Assembly: GCA_036379295.1 (NCBI GenBank) | Contig: DASVGY010000099.1 | Coordinates: forward strand, 1 to 37,360 | DNA length: 37,360 nucleotides | Origin: Pseudopedobacter sp036379295 | GTDB taxonomy: Bacteria > Bacteroidota > Bacteroidia > Sphingobacteriales > Sphingobacteriaceae | Reading direction: 5' to 3' | Shown: positions 25,276-32,596 of the stretch, piece after piece | How the letters are laid out: each line of letters starts with the position of its first letter | Position numbering within the stretch: the first letter of the stretch is position 1 | Notes under the pieces: generated by a model | What the model saw: the letters and a program-made list of their open reading frames with translations, nothing else | The model's database searches: none | What the model was told of the DNA's origin: nothing | Made by a program: the position numbers and the translations under genes

Positions 25276-28200
25276 ATGCCTAAAAAAATCCACGCTCAAA
25301 ACCACCGTTTCGTATTCGAAGATTTTAGTTTTGAGGATTTCTCTGAGCAACGGATTCTAAAACATTTAAGGTCGCAAATAAGCGATGCTTCGCTTAAGGT
25401 TTATCCCTTAACTATTCAAGTGGACCAAGCGTTTTTTAGCTTACAAAGCAACACCGACACCAACCTGGTTATTAGTATAGTAAAAGGAGGGAAACAATTG
25501 CTCGTCAGCTGCGACTGTAGTTTTACTCACTCAGATAAGTTTTTGTGCGATTTTCAAGCGAAGGCGGTTTCAACGATTTTAAACAAGGCGGAGTACCGAA
25601 TTTTTTTTGATGAAAAAGTAAGAAATCAGGTTTTTAAGGCAGAAGCCATAGATTACGGATTAGAAAATGAGGAAGATTTATCGCGTTATTTCGAACTAGC
25701 TTTTGAAAATAATAGCTATTCAGTTAAAACTAAAAATCCGCAGTTATTCCCCTTAAATTCATCGGCTTTAAAGCAACTGAAAACGAAAATTAGGGAAACT
25801 ACTACTCCTTTTTTAACAGCTAGTACAACAGTAGATAAAACAAAAATCATCGTTCTAAAAAAGCATAAATATTATCATCATTTATGTATCGGTTTTTACG
25901 AAGCTCAGTTAACTAAAGACGGTGGTATCAAAAATCCACTTATTCCTTTAAATCCGTTAGACTTCATTTGGGACACCGAAAGTCCGCAGGAAATTAAATT
26001 TTTTTCGGCTTTACAGAAGTTTGCAAACCCTGTAGAGCAACAAATAACAAATACAGCATTAAATGCTTTAAAAGCCATTGTTGGCAATCCAAATAGCTAT
26101 TTGTTTTATCAGCACCAAAAAGAGAAATCAGAACAACTAAATGCTTCAAGTTTAAAACCAATAGAACTGTATAAAACTGGTCTCAAAATTAAATTAGAAA
26201 TACAACAAGCTAATGAATTTTTTCAGCTTCAGGCACTCGTGTCCGTTGGGAAAGCTCATTACGAATTGGCTGAAGTTCAGCTTATTTATGATTGTTTTAT
26301 TGCGATTGCAGATGATTTTTACTTGATAGAACATCCGCAGAAACTGGCGATTATACAGTGGCTAAAACAACATTCAGACGGGATGCAAATCCACCAATCC
26401 AAATATTTGAGTTTCAAAAGAACGTTTTTGGAAAACATGGAAGACCATGTGGAAGTGAATTATAAATACTTAAAAGCGGCTTCCGCAAACCAGCTGAAAA
26501 GTAACGGTTTTTTAGCACCTTTAGAAAAAATCATTTACTTATCAGATTTTGGCGAACATGTGATGATAATCCCGGTGATGCGTTACGGCGAGGCGGAAGT
26601 GCAGGTGCGCAGCAGGAAGCAGGTTTACGGTTTAGGCGCCAATAATAAGGAATTTTTAGTTCAACGCAATGATGAAAAAGAGATAGGGTTTGTGGCCTTG
26701 CTTACCAAGCAACACCCTTATTTTGCCGAACAATTAGAGAACGGCTTACACTATTTTTACTTACATAAAAAGCATTTTTTAAACGAGGGATGGTTTTTAA
26801 ATGTTTTTGAGGATTGGCAAAATCACAACATTACCATTTTGGGTTTTAATGAATTGGAAAACAATCAGTTAAATTTAAATAAGGCTAAAATAACTATTAA
26901 GATTATAAGCGGTTTAAATTGGTTTAATGTTAATATTAAGGCGGGTTTTGGGGCAAAAAAAGCAAGTTTAAAGCACCTGCATAAAGCCATCAGAAATAAA
27001 CACAAATACGTTAAGCTTGATGACGGTACGCTGGGGATTTTACCTGATGAATGGATGGCTAAGTTTGCCAATTACTTTAATGCTGGTGAGGTTGTGGATG
27101 ACGAGACTTTAAAAATTGCCAAAATCAACTTTACAGCGGTTGATGAACTTTTCGACGCGGAAATGTTAGATGAGAAAGCTGGCGAAGCGCTTAAGTACTA
27201 CAAAACGCAATTTGCTAATTTTGAGCGTATAGAAGCTGTGGAAGTCCCCAGCGGGTTGAAAACTGAACTGCGTGATTATCAAAAGCAGGGCTTAAACTGG
27301 CTTAACTTTTTGGATGATTTTAATTTCGGAGGGATTTTAGCCGATGATATGGGTTTGGGTAAAACCGTTCAAATTATCGCGTTCATCCTGCTGCAGCAGC
27401 AAAAGGCAAAACAAAACACCAATCTGCTCATTTTGCCAACTTCGCTTATTTTCAACTGGCAGGCGGAGTTCAGAAATTTTGCACCAAGCTTAAATATTTT
27501 AACAATTTACGGCGACCAAAGACAAAAAAGCGTTGAGGATTTTGATAAATTTCAGGTTGTTATTACCACTTACGGAACACTTTTATCTGATGTGAACTTT
27601 TTAAAAAGCTACACATTTAATTACATCTTTTTGGATGAATCTCAGGCAATTAAAAACCCCGAATCTCAGCGTTATAAAGCGGTTCGCTTGCTACAATCGC
27701 GGAATAAAATAGCCATTACAGGCACCCCAATAGAAAATAATACCTACGATTTATACGGTCAGCTTTCATTTGCTTGTCCGGGTTTGCTGGGTACAAAACG
27801 CTACTTTAAGGATATTTATGCTATGCCGATTGATATGTTTAAGGATGGTAAAAAAGCATCGGCATTGCATCAAAAAGTAAAGCCTTTTATTTTAAGGCGC
27901 ACCAAAAGCGAGGTGGATTTGCAGCTTCCCGAAAAAACAGAAATGGTGCTTTATTGCGAAATGGAAGCAGAACAAAGACGAATTTATGAAGCTTACGAAA
28001 AGGAATTTCGCGAATATATTTCGGCCATCACCAACGAAGAGTTGCGAAGAGATAGTATGAATGTTTTAAAGGGTTTAACCCGATTAAGGCAGATCTGCAA
28101 TTCGCCTAAATTGTTAAAAGGCGACCGTTTACCGGGCGAGCAATCGGTGAAAATTGACATGCTGATTTCGCAAATTAGGGAACATTCGCCGCACCATAAG

Positions 28201-28647
28201 ATTTTGGTTTTCTCTCAGTTTGTTGGGATGTTGGATTTGGTGAAAACACAGTTGCAGCAAGAGAAAATTGCTTTTAGTTATTTAACGGGGCAAACTCAAA
28301 ATAGGAAATCGGTGGTGGATGAGTTTCAAGATAATAAGGATGTAAAAGTGTTTTTGGTGAGTTTAAAAGCTGGTGGAGTTGGCTTAAACTTAACCGAAGC
28401 AGATTATGTTTACCTAATTGACCCCTGGTGGAATCCTGCTGTCGAAAATCAAGCGATAGATAGGGCGCACAGAATCGGGCAAACAAAAAATGTGGTTGCC
28501 ATTAGGTTAATCTGTAGCAATACGGTAGAAGAAAAAATGCTGGAACTGCAGCAACGGAAAAGAGAACTTTTTCAAAACGTAATTCCGTCTGATGCTAACT
28601 TTGTGAGTGCGTTTTCCAAAGATGAATTGCTGCGGATTGTTAGGTGA
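25276..28647 (+). CDS. SNF2-family DEAD/DEAH-box helicase with degenerate SWIM motif
   Basis: The 1123-residue protein has a long N-terminal region and a C-terminal Swi2/Snf2 ATPase. Motifs are ILADDMGLGKTVQ (Walker A, near residue 690), FLDESQAIKN (motif II, near 785), TGTPIENN (motif III), a C-terminal lobe with ILVFSQFVGMLD, VSLKAGGVGLNLTEAD and DRAHRIGQTK (near 1064). Near residues 78-93 the pattern CDC...C resembles a SWIM zinc finger, but the final histidine is replaced (LCDF), so it may not bind zinc. Bacterial relatives are stand-alone DNA translocases linked to repair or transcription (RapA-like). No modification or restriction genes adjoin, so a defence role is not indicated. Confidence 0.9.
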   Translation: MPKKIHAQNHRFVFEDFSFEDFSEQRILKHLRSQISDASLKVYPLTIQVDQAFFSLQSNTDTNLVISIVKGGKQLLVSCDCSFTHSDKFLCDFQAKAVSTILNKAEYRIFFDEKVRNQVFKAEAIDYGLENEEDLSRYFELAFENNSYSVKTKNPQLFPLNSSALKQLKTKIRETTTPFLTASTTVDKTKIIVLKKHKYYHHLCIGFYEAQLTKDGGIKNPLIPLNPLDFIWDTESPQEIKFFSALQKFANPVEQQITNTALNALKAIVGNPNSYLFYQHQKEKSEQLNASSLKPIELYKTGLKIKLEIQQANEFFQLQALVSVGKAHYELAEVQLIYDCFIAIADDFYLIEHPQKLAIIQWLKQHSDGMQIHQSKYLSFKRTFLENMEDHVEVNYKYLKAASANQLKSNGFLAPLEKIIYLSDFGEHVMIIPVMRYGEAEVQVRSRKQVYGLGANNKEFLVQRNDEKEIGFVALLTKQHPYFAEQLENGLHYFYLHKKHFLNEGWFLNVFEDWQNHNITILGFNELENNQLNLNKAKITIKIISGLNWFNVNIKAGFGAKKASLKHLHKAIRNKHKYVKLDDGTLGILPDEWMAKFANYFNAGEVVDDETLKIAKINFTAVDELFDAEMLDEKAGEALKYYKTQFANFERIEAVEVPSGLKTELRDYQKQGLNWLNFLDDFNFGGILADDMGLGKTVQIIAFILLQQQKAKQNTNLLILPTSLIFNWQAEFRNFAPSLNILTIYGDQRQKSVEDFDKFQVVITTYGTLLSDVNFLKSYTFNYIFLDESQAIKNPESQRYKAVRLLQSRNKIAITGTPIENNTYDLYGQLSFACPGLLGTKRYFKDIYAMPIDMFKDGKKASALHQKVKPFILRRTKSEVDLQLPEKTEMVLYCEMEAEQRRIYEAYEKEFREYISAITNEELRRDSMNVLKGLTRLRQICNSPKLLKGDRLPGEQSVKIDMLISQIREHSPHHKILVFSQFVGMLDLVKTQLQQEKIAFSYLTGQTQNRKSVVDEFQDNKDVKVFLVSLKAGGVGLNLTEADYVYLIDPWWNPAVENQAIDRAHRIGQTKNVVAIRLICSNTVEEKMLELQQRKRELFQNVIPSDANFVSAFSKDELLRIVR

Positions 28648-28667
28648 AATTAAATATTTCATCACAG

Positions 28668-28696
28668 ACGTATAAGTTTTTATTTTTAATACGTAT
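28668..28696 (+). promoter_or_regulatory. Operator-like inverted repeat upstream of the antitoxin
   Basis: ACGTAT at 28668-28673 is mirrored by ATACGT at 28689-28694, and the right arm is itself part of the palindrome ATACGTAT (28689-28696). It ends 8 nt before the antitoxin start. Antitoxins with ribbon-helix-helix domains usually bind such repeats; the role here is inferred. Confidence 0.3.
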
Positions 28697-28704
28697 ATTT
28701 AGTT

Positions 28705-28956
28705 ATGGATACTAAACTCACACTAAAGTTAGATAAAGGAGTGATTGAAAAAGCCAAAATTTATGCTGCGCAAAAGCAAGTGAGCTTATCAAAACTCATC
28801 GAAAATTATTTAGATGCAGTAACCACACAACCGGAAAGCAAGCTTGCTGAACCTATTTCTCCGTATGTAAAAAGTATTTCTTCTGGTAAGAGTGTGTCGC
28901 CCGATATCGATTATAAGGATGTTTATGGTGATTATCTAGCTGAAAAATATAAATGA
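28705..28956 (+). CDS. DUF6364-type ribbon-helix-helix antitoxin
   Basis: The 83-residue protein begins with a short beta strand and two helices typical of ribbon-helix-helix antitoxins (TKLTLKLDKGVIEKAKIYAA, then VSLSKLIENYLDAV). The polar C-terminal tail (residues 45-83) would wrap the toxin. Its stop overlaps the ATG of the PIN-domain gene by 4 nt (ATGA), the usual coupled order of antitoxin then toxin. It likely binds the upstream inverted repeat and represses its own operon. The DUF6364 assignment is from memory of the pattern. Confidence 0.82.
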   Translation: MDTKLTLKLDKGVIEKAKIYAAQKQVSLSKLIENYLDAVTTQPESKLAEPISPYVKSISSGKSVSPDIDYKDVYGDYLAEKYK

Positions 28957-29372
28957 AACCGAGACTTTTCCTAGATACCAATGTTATTTTAGACTTATTG
29001 ACAGATCGCCATCCGTTCTATCAATCGGCTGCAGAGCTGTTCTCCTTGGCAGATAATGATAAAATTGTTTTAGTAGTTTCCGCATTAAGTTTTTCAACCG
29101 CAAATTATTTTATTGCAAAATTTGAAAACAGCTTAGTTGCTAAAGAAAAAATAAAAAAGTTTAGAGTTTTATGTGAGATATGGGATTTGAGTGCTTTGAC
29201 AATTGACAAGGGATTAAATTCAGAATTCAAAGATTTTGAAGACGCCTTGCAATATTTTAGCGCAAAAGATGCGGGTTGCGATTTCTTAATCACTCGAAAC
29301 GGAAAAGATTTCAAATCTGCAAATATTCCAATACTCACGGTAGATGAATATTTGGAAATATATCGACGATAA
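28953..29372 (+). CDS. PIN-domain ribonuclease toxin (VapC-like)
   Basis: The 139-residue protein has a PIN fold: FLDTNVILDLL (Asp8, Asn10, Asp14) at the start, the central FEDALQYFSAKDAGCDFLIT (Asp97 and Asp110) and RNGKDF near the end. These acidic residues bind the metal used for RNA cleavage. The second conserved acidic residue of classical VapC, usually a Glu near residue 45-50, is not obvious; it falls in SALSFSTANYF, as in the PIN subgroup common in Bacteroidota. It overlaps the antitoxin gene by 4 nt and reads through intact. Cellular target unknown. Confidence 0.85.
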   Translation: MKPRLFLDTNVILDLLTDRHPFYQSAAELFSLADNDKIVLVVSALSFSTANYFIAKFENSLVAKEKIKKFRVLCEIWDLSALTIDKGLNSEFKDFEDALQYFSAKDAGCDFLITRNGKDFKSANIPILTVDEYLEIYRR

Positions 29373-29496
29373 TCAAACCTTTGTTGAGATGTCAAAGTAA
29401 CCCAAAAATGACGCTCTTTATTAGTAATATACTTATTTTGTTAAAATGCGAAATACATTACTTTCTAACCAAAATCTTTTGCACAATTGGACCTTT

Positions 29497-29670
29497 ATGC
29501 GAACGATTAAATTGTTAATGGCTATGTACATTACTTTTGAAGCTGTTGCAAGTGAACAGTATGTTTTACTATTATTGGCAGGTTTGTTTTTTTATCAATC
29601 GATTTTCAACCTCGGTTGTTTAGGCGCTAGCAGCTGTTCGGTAAATCCAAATATTAAAACTAAAACTTAA
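29497..29670 (+). CDS. Small membrane protein, DUF2892-like
   Basis: The frame is open from ATG 29446, but the conserved-looking part begins at a second ATG (29497): MRTIKLLMAMYITFEAV, a short loop, then a second hydrophobic helix YVLLLLAGLFFYQSIFNLGC and a Cys-rich tail (GCLGASSCS). Two helices with a terminal GC..C motif resemble DUF2892/YgaP-type membrane proteins. About 58 residues from this start. It lies 20 nt ahead of the sterol-desaturase-family gene and may be cotranscribed with it. Function unknown. Confidence 0.65.
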   Translation: MRTIKLLMAMYITFEAVASEQYVLLLLAGLFFYQSIFNLGCLGASSCSVNPNIKTKT

Positions 29671-29690
29671 TTTTTTCGTTATTAACAACG

Positions 29691-30569
29691 ATGTACAAAT
29701 ACGTTGAAATATTCTTTGGGTCGTATTCTGGTTATTGGAACTACCTTACCGGGGAAATCCTGAATCCAAGTTGGCATAACTATTTTTACTGGTTATTAAT
29801 GCTTTCTATCGGGATTTGGCTTTTAGAGATTATTATTCCGTGGCGTAAAAACCAGGCGGTATTTCGTCAGGATTTTTGGATGGATGGCTTTTACATGTTC
29901 TTTAACTTCTTCCTTTTTTCCTTGATTGCCTACAACGCAATTTCCAATATTGCTGTAGAAGCTTTTAGTGATTTTTTAGCTTTATTCGGTGTCAAAAATC
30001 TTGTTGCAATTCAGGTTCATGAATTACCAAAATGGGTCCAGCTATTCATCCTTTTTATAGTTGCCGATTTTATTCAATGGAATGTACACCGTATGTTGCA
30101 CAAGTATTCTTGGATGTGGGAGTTTCATAAAGTCCACCATTCTGTAAAGCAGATGGGGTTTGCGGCTCATTTGCGTTTTCATTGGATGGAATCTATCTTT
30201 TACAAAACAGCACAATACATTCCATTAGCGATGATTGGTTTTGGTTTGAAAGATTTCTTTATCGTTCATATCTTCGCGACCGCCATCGGGCATTTAAATC
30301 ATTCAAATTTGAACATCTCCTACGGACCTTTAAAATACATTTTAAACAATCCGAAAATGCATATTTGGCATCACGCAAAAGAACTACCAGCTGGTACTTA
30401 TGGCGTAAATTATGGGATAAGTTTAAGCGTATGGGATTATATTTTTGGAACCAATTATATCCCAACAGATGGTAGAGATATAGAATTGGGTTTTAAAAAC
30501 GATGAAAATTTTCCCAAGACTTTAAAAAAGCAGTTGATACATCCTTGGGAGGCGAAAAAAACGGATTAA
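29691..30569 (+). CDS. Sterol desaturase / fatty acid hydroxylase family membrane protein
   Basis: The 292-residue protein has four to five membrane helices and the di-iron histidine clusters of the superfamily: HRMLH (His133, His137), HKVHH (His146, His149, His150), HLNH (His201, His204) and HIWHH (His224, His227, His228). These place a di-iron centre on the cytoplasmic face that hydroxylates or desaturates lipids. Bacterial members act on fatty acids, sphingolipids, carotenoids or alkylglycerols; nothing in the sequence fixes the substrate here. The polyprenyl synthetase lies convergently downstream, beyond a repeat-rich gap, so a shared pathway is possible but unproven. Confidence 0.9.
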   Translation: MYKYVEIFFGSYSGYWNYLTGEILNPSWHNYFYWLLMLSIGIWLLEIIIPWRKNQAVFRQDFWMDGFYMFFNFFLFSLIAYNAISNIAVEAFSDFLALFGVKNLVAIQVHELPKWVQLFILFIVADFIQWNVHRMLHKYSWMWEFHKVHHSVKQMGFAAHLRFHWMESIFYKTAQYIPLAMIGFGLKDFFIVHIFATAIGHLNHSNLNISYGPLKYILNNPKMHIWHHAKELPAGTYGVNYGISLSVWDYIFGTNYIPTDGRDIELGFKNDENFPKTLKKQLIHPWEAKKTD

Positions 30570-30582
30570 ATTTGTATTAAAG

Positions 30583-30774
30583 GGAGTAAGGATTAAAAGA
30601 GCAAGGAACAAAGATTGGTGAGTTTTCTATCATCTTTTTATTAATTAATTTAGTTTCATCGAGTAAGGATTTAAAGAACAAAGAATAAAGATTTTGAGCA
30701 TACGCTTCAAAATTAAGTTAGCTCATTCAACCCTTCTATCATTCTCTCCTTCAAAATTAATTTAGCTCCTTCAA
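30583..30774. repeat. Intergenic repeat cluster between desaturase and polyprenyl synthetase genes
   Basis: The 208-nt gap holds two purine-rich direct repeats, 30583-30616 and 30661-30693 (both contain GTAAGGAT followed by ACAAAG), and two 26-bp copies of a second unit, 30705-30730 and 30749-30774 (CTTCAAAATTAA...TTAGCTC), with two mismatches. No coding potential and no clean terminator were seen. The first unit recurs inverted near 32556-32588. Confidence 0.6.
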
Positions 30775-30777
30775 AAT

Positions 30778-31758
30778 CTAATTTTCCCGCTCCACCAACA
30801 TCTCAGCGAAACTTAACAAAGTCGTTTTATTCTCGACAGGCACATTGATTTTTTCAAAGGCGGCTAAAGCTAAACTAGCGTATTTCTGCATTACATTTTC
30901 TGATAATTCACGGATATTAAGCTGGTTATACAATGTTTTAACGGCTTTTACTTTTTCCTGAGGTACAAAGTCGTTGCTGTTTATCCATTCTGTTAAATTC
31001 ACTAACTCATCACCTTTAGCTAACTCTAATGCTTTAATCAACAGGAAAGTTTTTTTGTTTGAGATGATATCGCCACCAACCTGTTTTCCAAATTTTTCAG
31101 GGTCTCCGTAAACATCTAAAATATCATCTTGCAGTTGAAAAGCTAATCCTAAGTTCTCCCCAAACTGATAAAGCAAGTCTGCGTTTTCGGCATCAGCATT
31201 GCCAATTAAGGCACCGATTTTTAAAGCGCCACCCAACAAAACCGCAGTTTTTAACCGAATCATTTCTAGATATTCATCAATGGAAACTTTGGCTCTGGCT
31301 TCAAAATTCATGTCAATCTGCTGACCCTCACAAACTTCAATTGCGGTTTTATTAAATACTTCTAAAACACTTGTCAAAATTTCGGGTTTAACCTGAATCA
31401 TCAAGCGGTAAGCTTTCACAAACATTACATCGCCAGATAAAATCGCAACAGAATCACTCCATTTTTCATGAACGGTTGGCTGTCCTCTGCGCAAAGGTGC
31501 ATTGTCCATAATATCATCATGCATCAACGTAAAGTTATGGAACATCTCAATTGCTAAAGCTGGGGATTTTGCATCTTCAATATTTCCGCCAAACAAATCG
31601 GTCGCCATTAAAACCAAAGCTGGCCTCAATCTTTTTCCACCTAAAGCCATTAAATAGGCGATAGGTTCATATAATTCGTTTGGCGTTGCGGGATATTTAA
31701 TTTCTTTAACCGCCGTATCTATAATTTGTTGTAATTCTTTGATGCTATGCATTTGCAA
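30778..31758 (-). CDS. Polyprenyl diphosphate synthase (geranylgeranyl-type)
   Basis: The 326-residue trans-prenyltransferase has all key motifs: GGKRLRPALVLMA near residue 35, the first Asp-rich motif LMHDDIMDNAPLRRGQPT, the second FQLQDDILDVYGD, and GGDIISNKKTFL. The first Asp-rich motif has the plain DDxxD form without the two-residue insertion of bacterial farnesyl synthases. A phenylalanine occupies the fifth position before it (FTLMHDD), a bulky residue that in archaeal GGPP synthases limits the product to about C20. A GGPP-like product is thus likely; other lengths are possible. Such enzymes supply carotenoid or quinone side chains. The start ATG at 31758 could equally be the second Met (31752). 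Confidence 0.93.
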   Translation of the reverse strand: MQMHSIKELQQIIDTAVKEIKYPATPNELYEPIAYLMALGGKRLRPALVLMATDLFGGNIEDAKSPALAIEMFHNFTLMHDDIMDNAPLRRGQPTVHEKWSDSVAILSGDVMFVKAYRLMIQVKPEILTSVLEVFNKTAIEVCEGQQIDMNFEARAKVSIDEYLEMIRLKTAVLLGGALKIGALIGNADAENADLLYQFGENLGLAFQLQDDILDVYGDPEKFGKQVGGDIISNKKTFLLIKALELAKGDELVNLTEWINSNDFVPQEKVKAVKTLYNQLNIRELSENVMQKYASLALAAFEKINVPVENKTTLLSFAEMLVEREN

Positions 31759-31857
31759 TTTGATGTGTGCGTATTGTTGCGAAAATAGTGTTTTTAAATA
31801 TTGCAGGTAGAAAATAATTTATACAAGCGAAAAGATTTTGGTAATAATTATAAGCTG

Positions 31858-32258
31858 TTAAACTAACCAGTTACTAGTTTTTAACAATTTTATGCGTTCG
31901 AAATGTGCTATGTTATTGACTAATTGGAGGTCATTAGCTATTGCAATACCTGCAATAAGGGTATCGGTATGACCGATTTGAGCTCCGTTTTTTCTTAAAT
32001 CAGCCTGGATATTTGCTGATAATTTAACCGATTGAAGGGTTAATGGGATTATTTTATTTAAACTGGCAAAATTTTCAAATTTAGAGAGTTGCTTCCTTGC
32101 ATCTTTGTAAAGTAGGCCGTTTAGATTTCGTAATAGGTTATTATACTAAAGTTGAGGGCACCAAATTCATTTACATATTGTTCTACTTTGTTAGCAACTT
32201 TCAGATTTCCTCTTAAAAATTCTGAGAGTATATCGGTATCTAACATAGAAGACTTCAT
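31858..32258 (-). pseudogene. vapC: VapC-family PIN toxin, broken by a one-base deletion
   Basis: Read on the minus strand from ATG 32258, the frame gives a PIN start (MLDTDILSEFLRGN) and reaches SIITYYEI before a TAA at 32123-32121. Shifting frame by one base restores NGLLYKDARKQLSKFENF and continues through HTDTLIAGIAIANDLQLV to NWLV and a stop at 31860-31858. The combined product, about 133 residues, is a normal VapC with Asp, Glu and Asp of the active site. The total of 401 bp is one short of a whole number of codons, so a single missing base is enough to explain the break. The start overlaps the antitoxin stop by 4 nt. It is either a true loss-of-function mutation or a sequencing error. 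Confidence 0.85.
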
Positions 32259-32494
32259 AAATCGATCTTTCTATCCATCAGACTCTTTCTGGTCTCTGTT
32301 GCGTTAGTTGAAAAATCCTCATAGTCTTTTGTGTCCATTTCACTTAACAAACCACCATAAGCTAAAATTTTCTGTTTAGTGTTATCTGTTATGTTTGATT
32401 TTGGTTTCAAAGATTTAACAAACTGATAAAGTTCTTCCAACCTGCTGGAAGGAACTCCCTTCATTTCTTCCACTATTGAATTTATTGTCAACAT
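32255..32494 (-). CDS. Antitoxin partner of the broken vapC
   Basis: The 79-residue protein (MLTINSIVEEMKGVPSSRLE...) has an N-terminal helical region followed by a polar tail (NATETRKSLMDRKIDL) as in small antitoxins whose C-terminus binds a PIN toxin. Its stop TGA overlaps the toxin ATG as ATGA. No ribbon-helix-helix motif is obvious. The frame is intact although the toxin is not. An inverted repeat lies 37 nt upstream. Identity rests mainly on position before vapC and on size. Confidence 0.75.
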   Translation of the reverse strand: MLTINSIVEEMKGVPSSRLEELYQFVKSLKPKSNITDNTKQKILAYGGLLSEMDTKDYEDFSTNATETRKSLMDRKIDL

Positions 32495-32531
32495 TCTTAA
32501 AAATTTTGTCTAACTAAGTTAATCAAAAAAT

Positions 32532-32551
32532 GTATTTTAATTTCAAAATAC
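32532..32551 (-). promoter_or_regulatory. Operator-like inverted repeat upstream of the second antitoxin
   Basis: GTATTTT at 32532-32538 and AAAATAC at 32545-32551 are perfect arms separated by 6 nt, located 38-57 nt before the antitoxin start. This is a plausible binding site for autoregulation of the toxin-antitoxin operon; inferred only. Confidence 0.3.
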
Positions 32552-32555
32552 GCCA

Positions 32556-32588
32556 TCTTTATTCCTTGCTCCTTAAATCTTTCCTCCC
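32556..32588 (-). repeat. Inverted copy of the purine-rich intergenic repeat
   Basis: Read on the minus strand this contains GATTTAAGGAGCAAGGAATA, matching the unit at 30661-30693 (GATTTAAAGAACAAAGAATA) with three A/G differences over 20 nt. Together the copies bracket the polyprenyl synthetase and the broken vapC locus in opposite orientation. Confidence 0.5.
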
Positions 32589-32596
32589 AAACAACC

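Noticed and set aside
25276..28647. SNF2 helicase as part of a DISARM-like or other defence island
   Set aside because: No methyltransferase, nuclease, PLD or DUF1998 gene adjoins it; the neighbours are a polysaccharide lyase and a small toxin-antitoxin pair.
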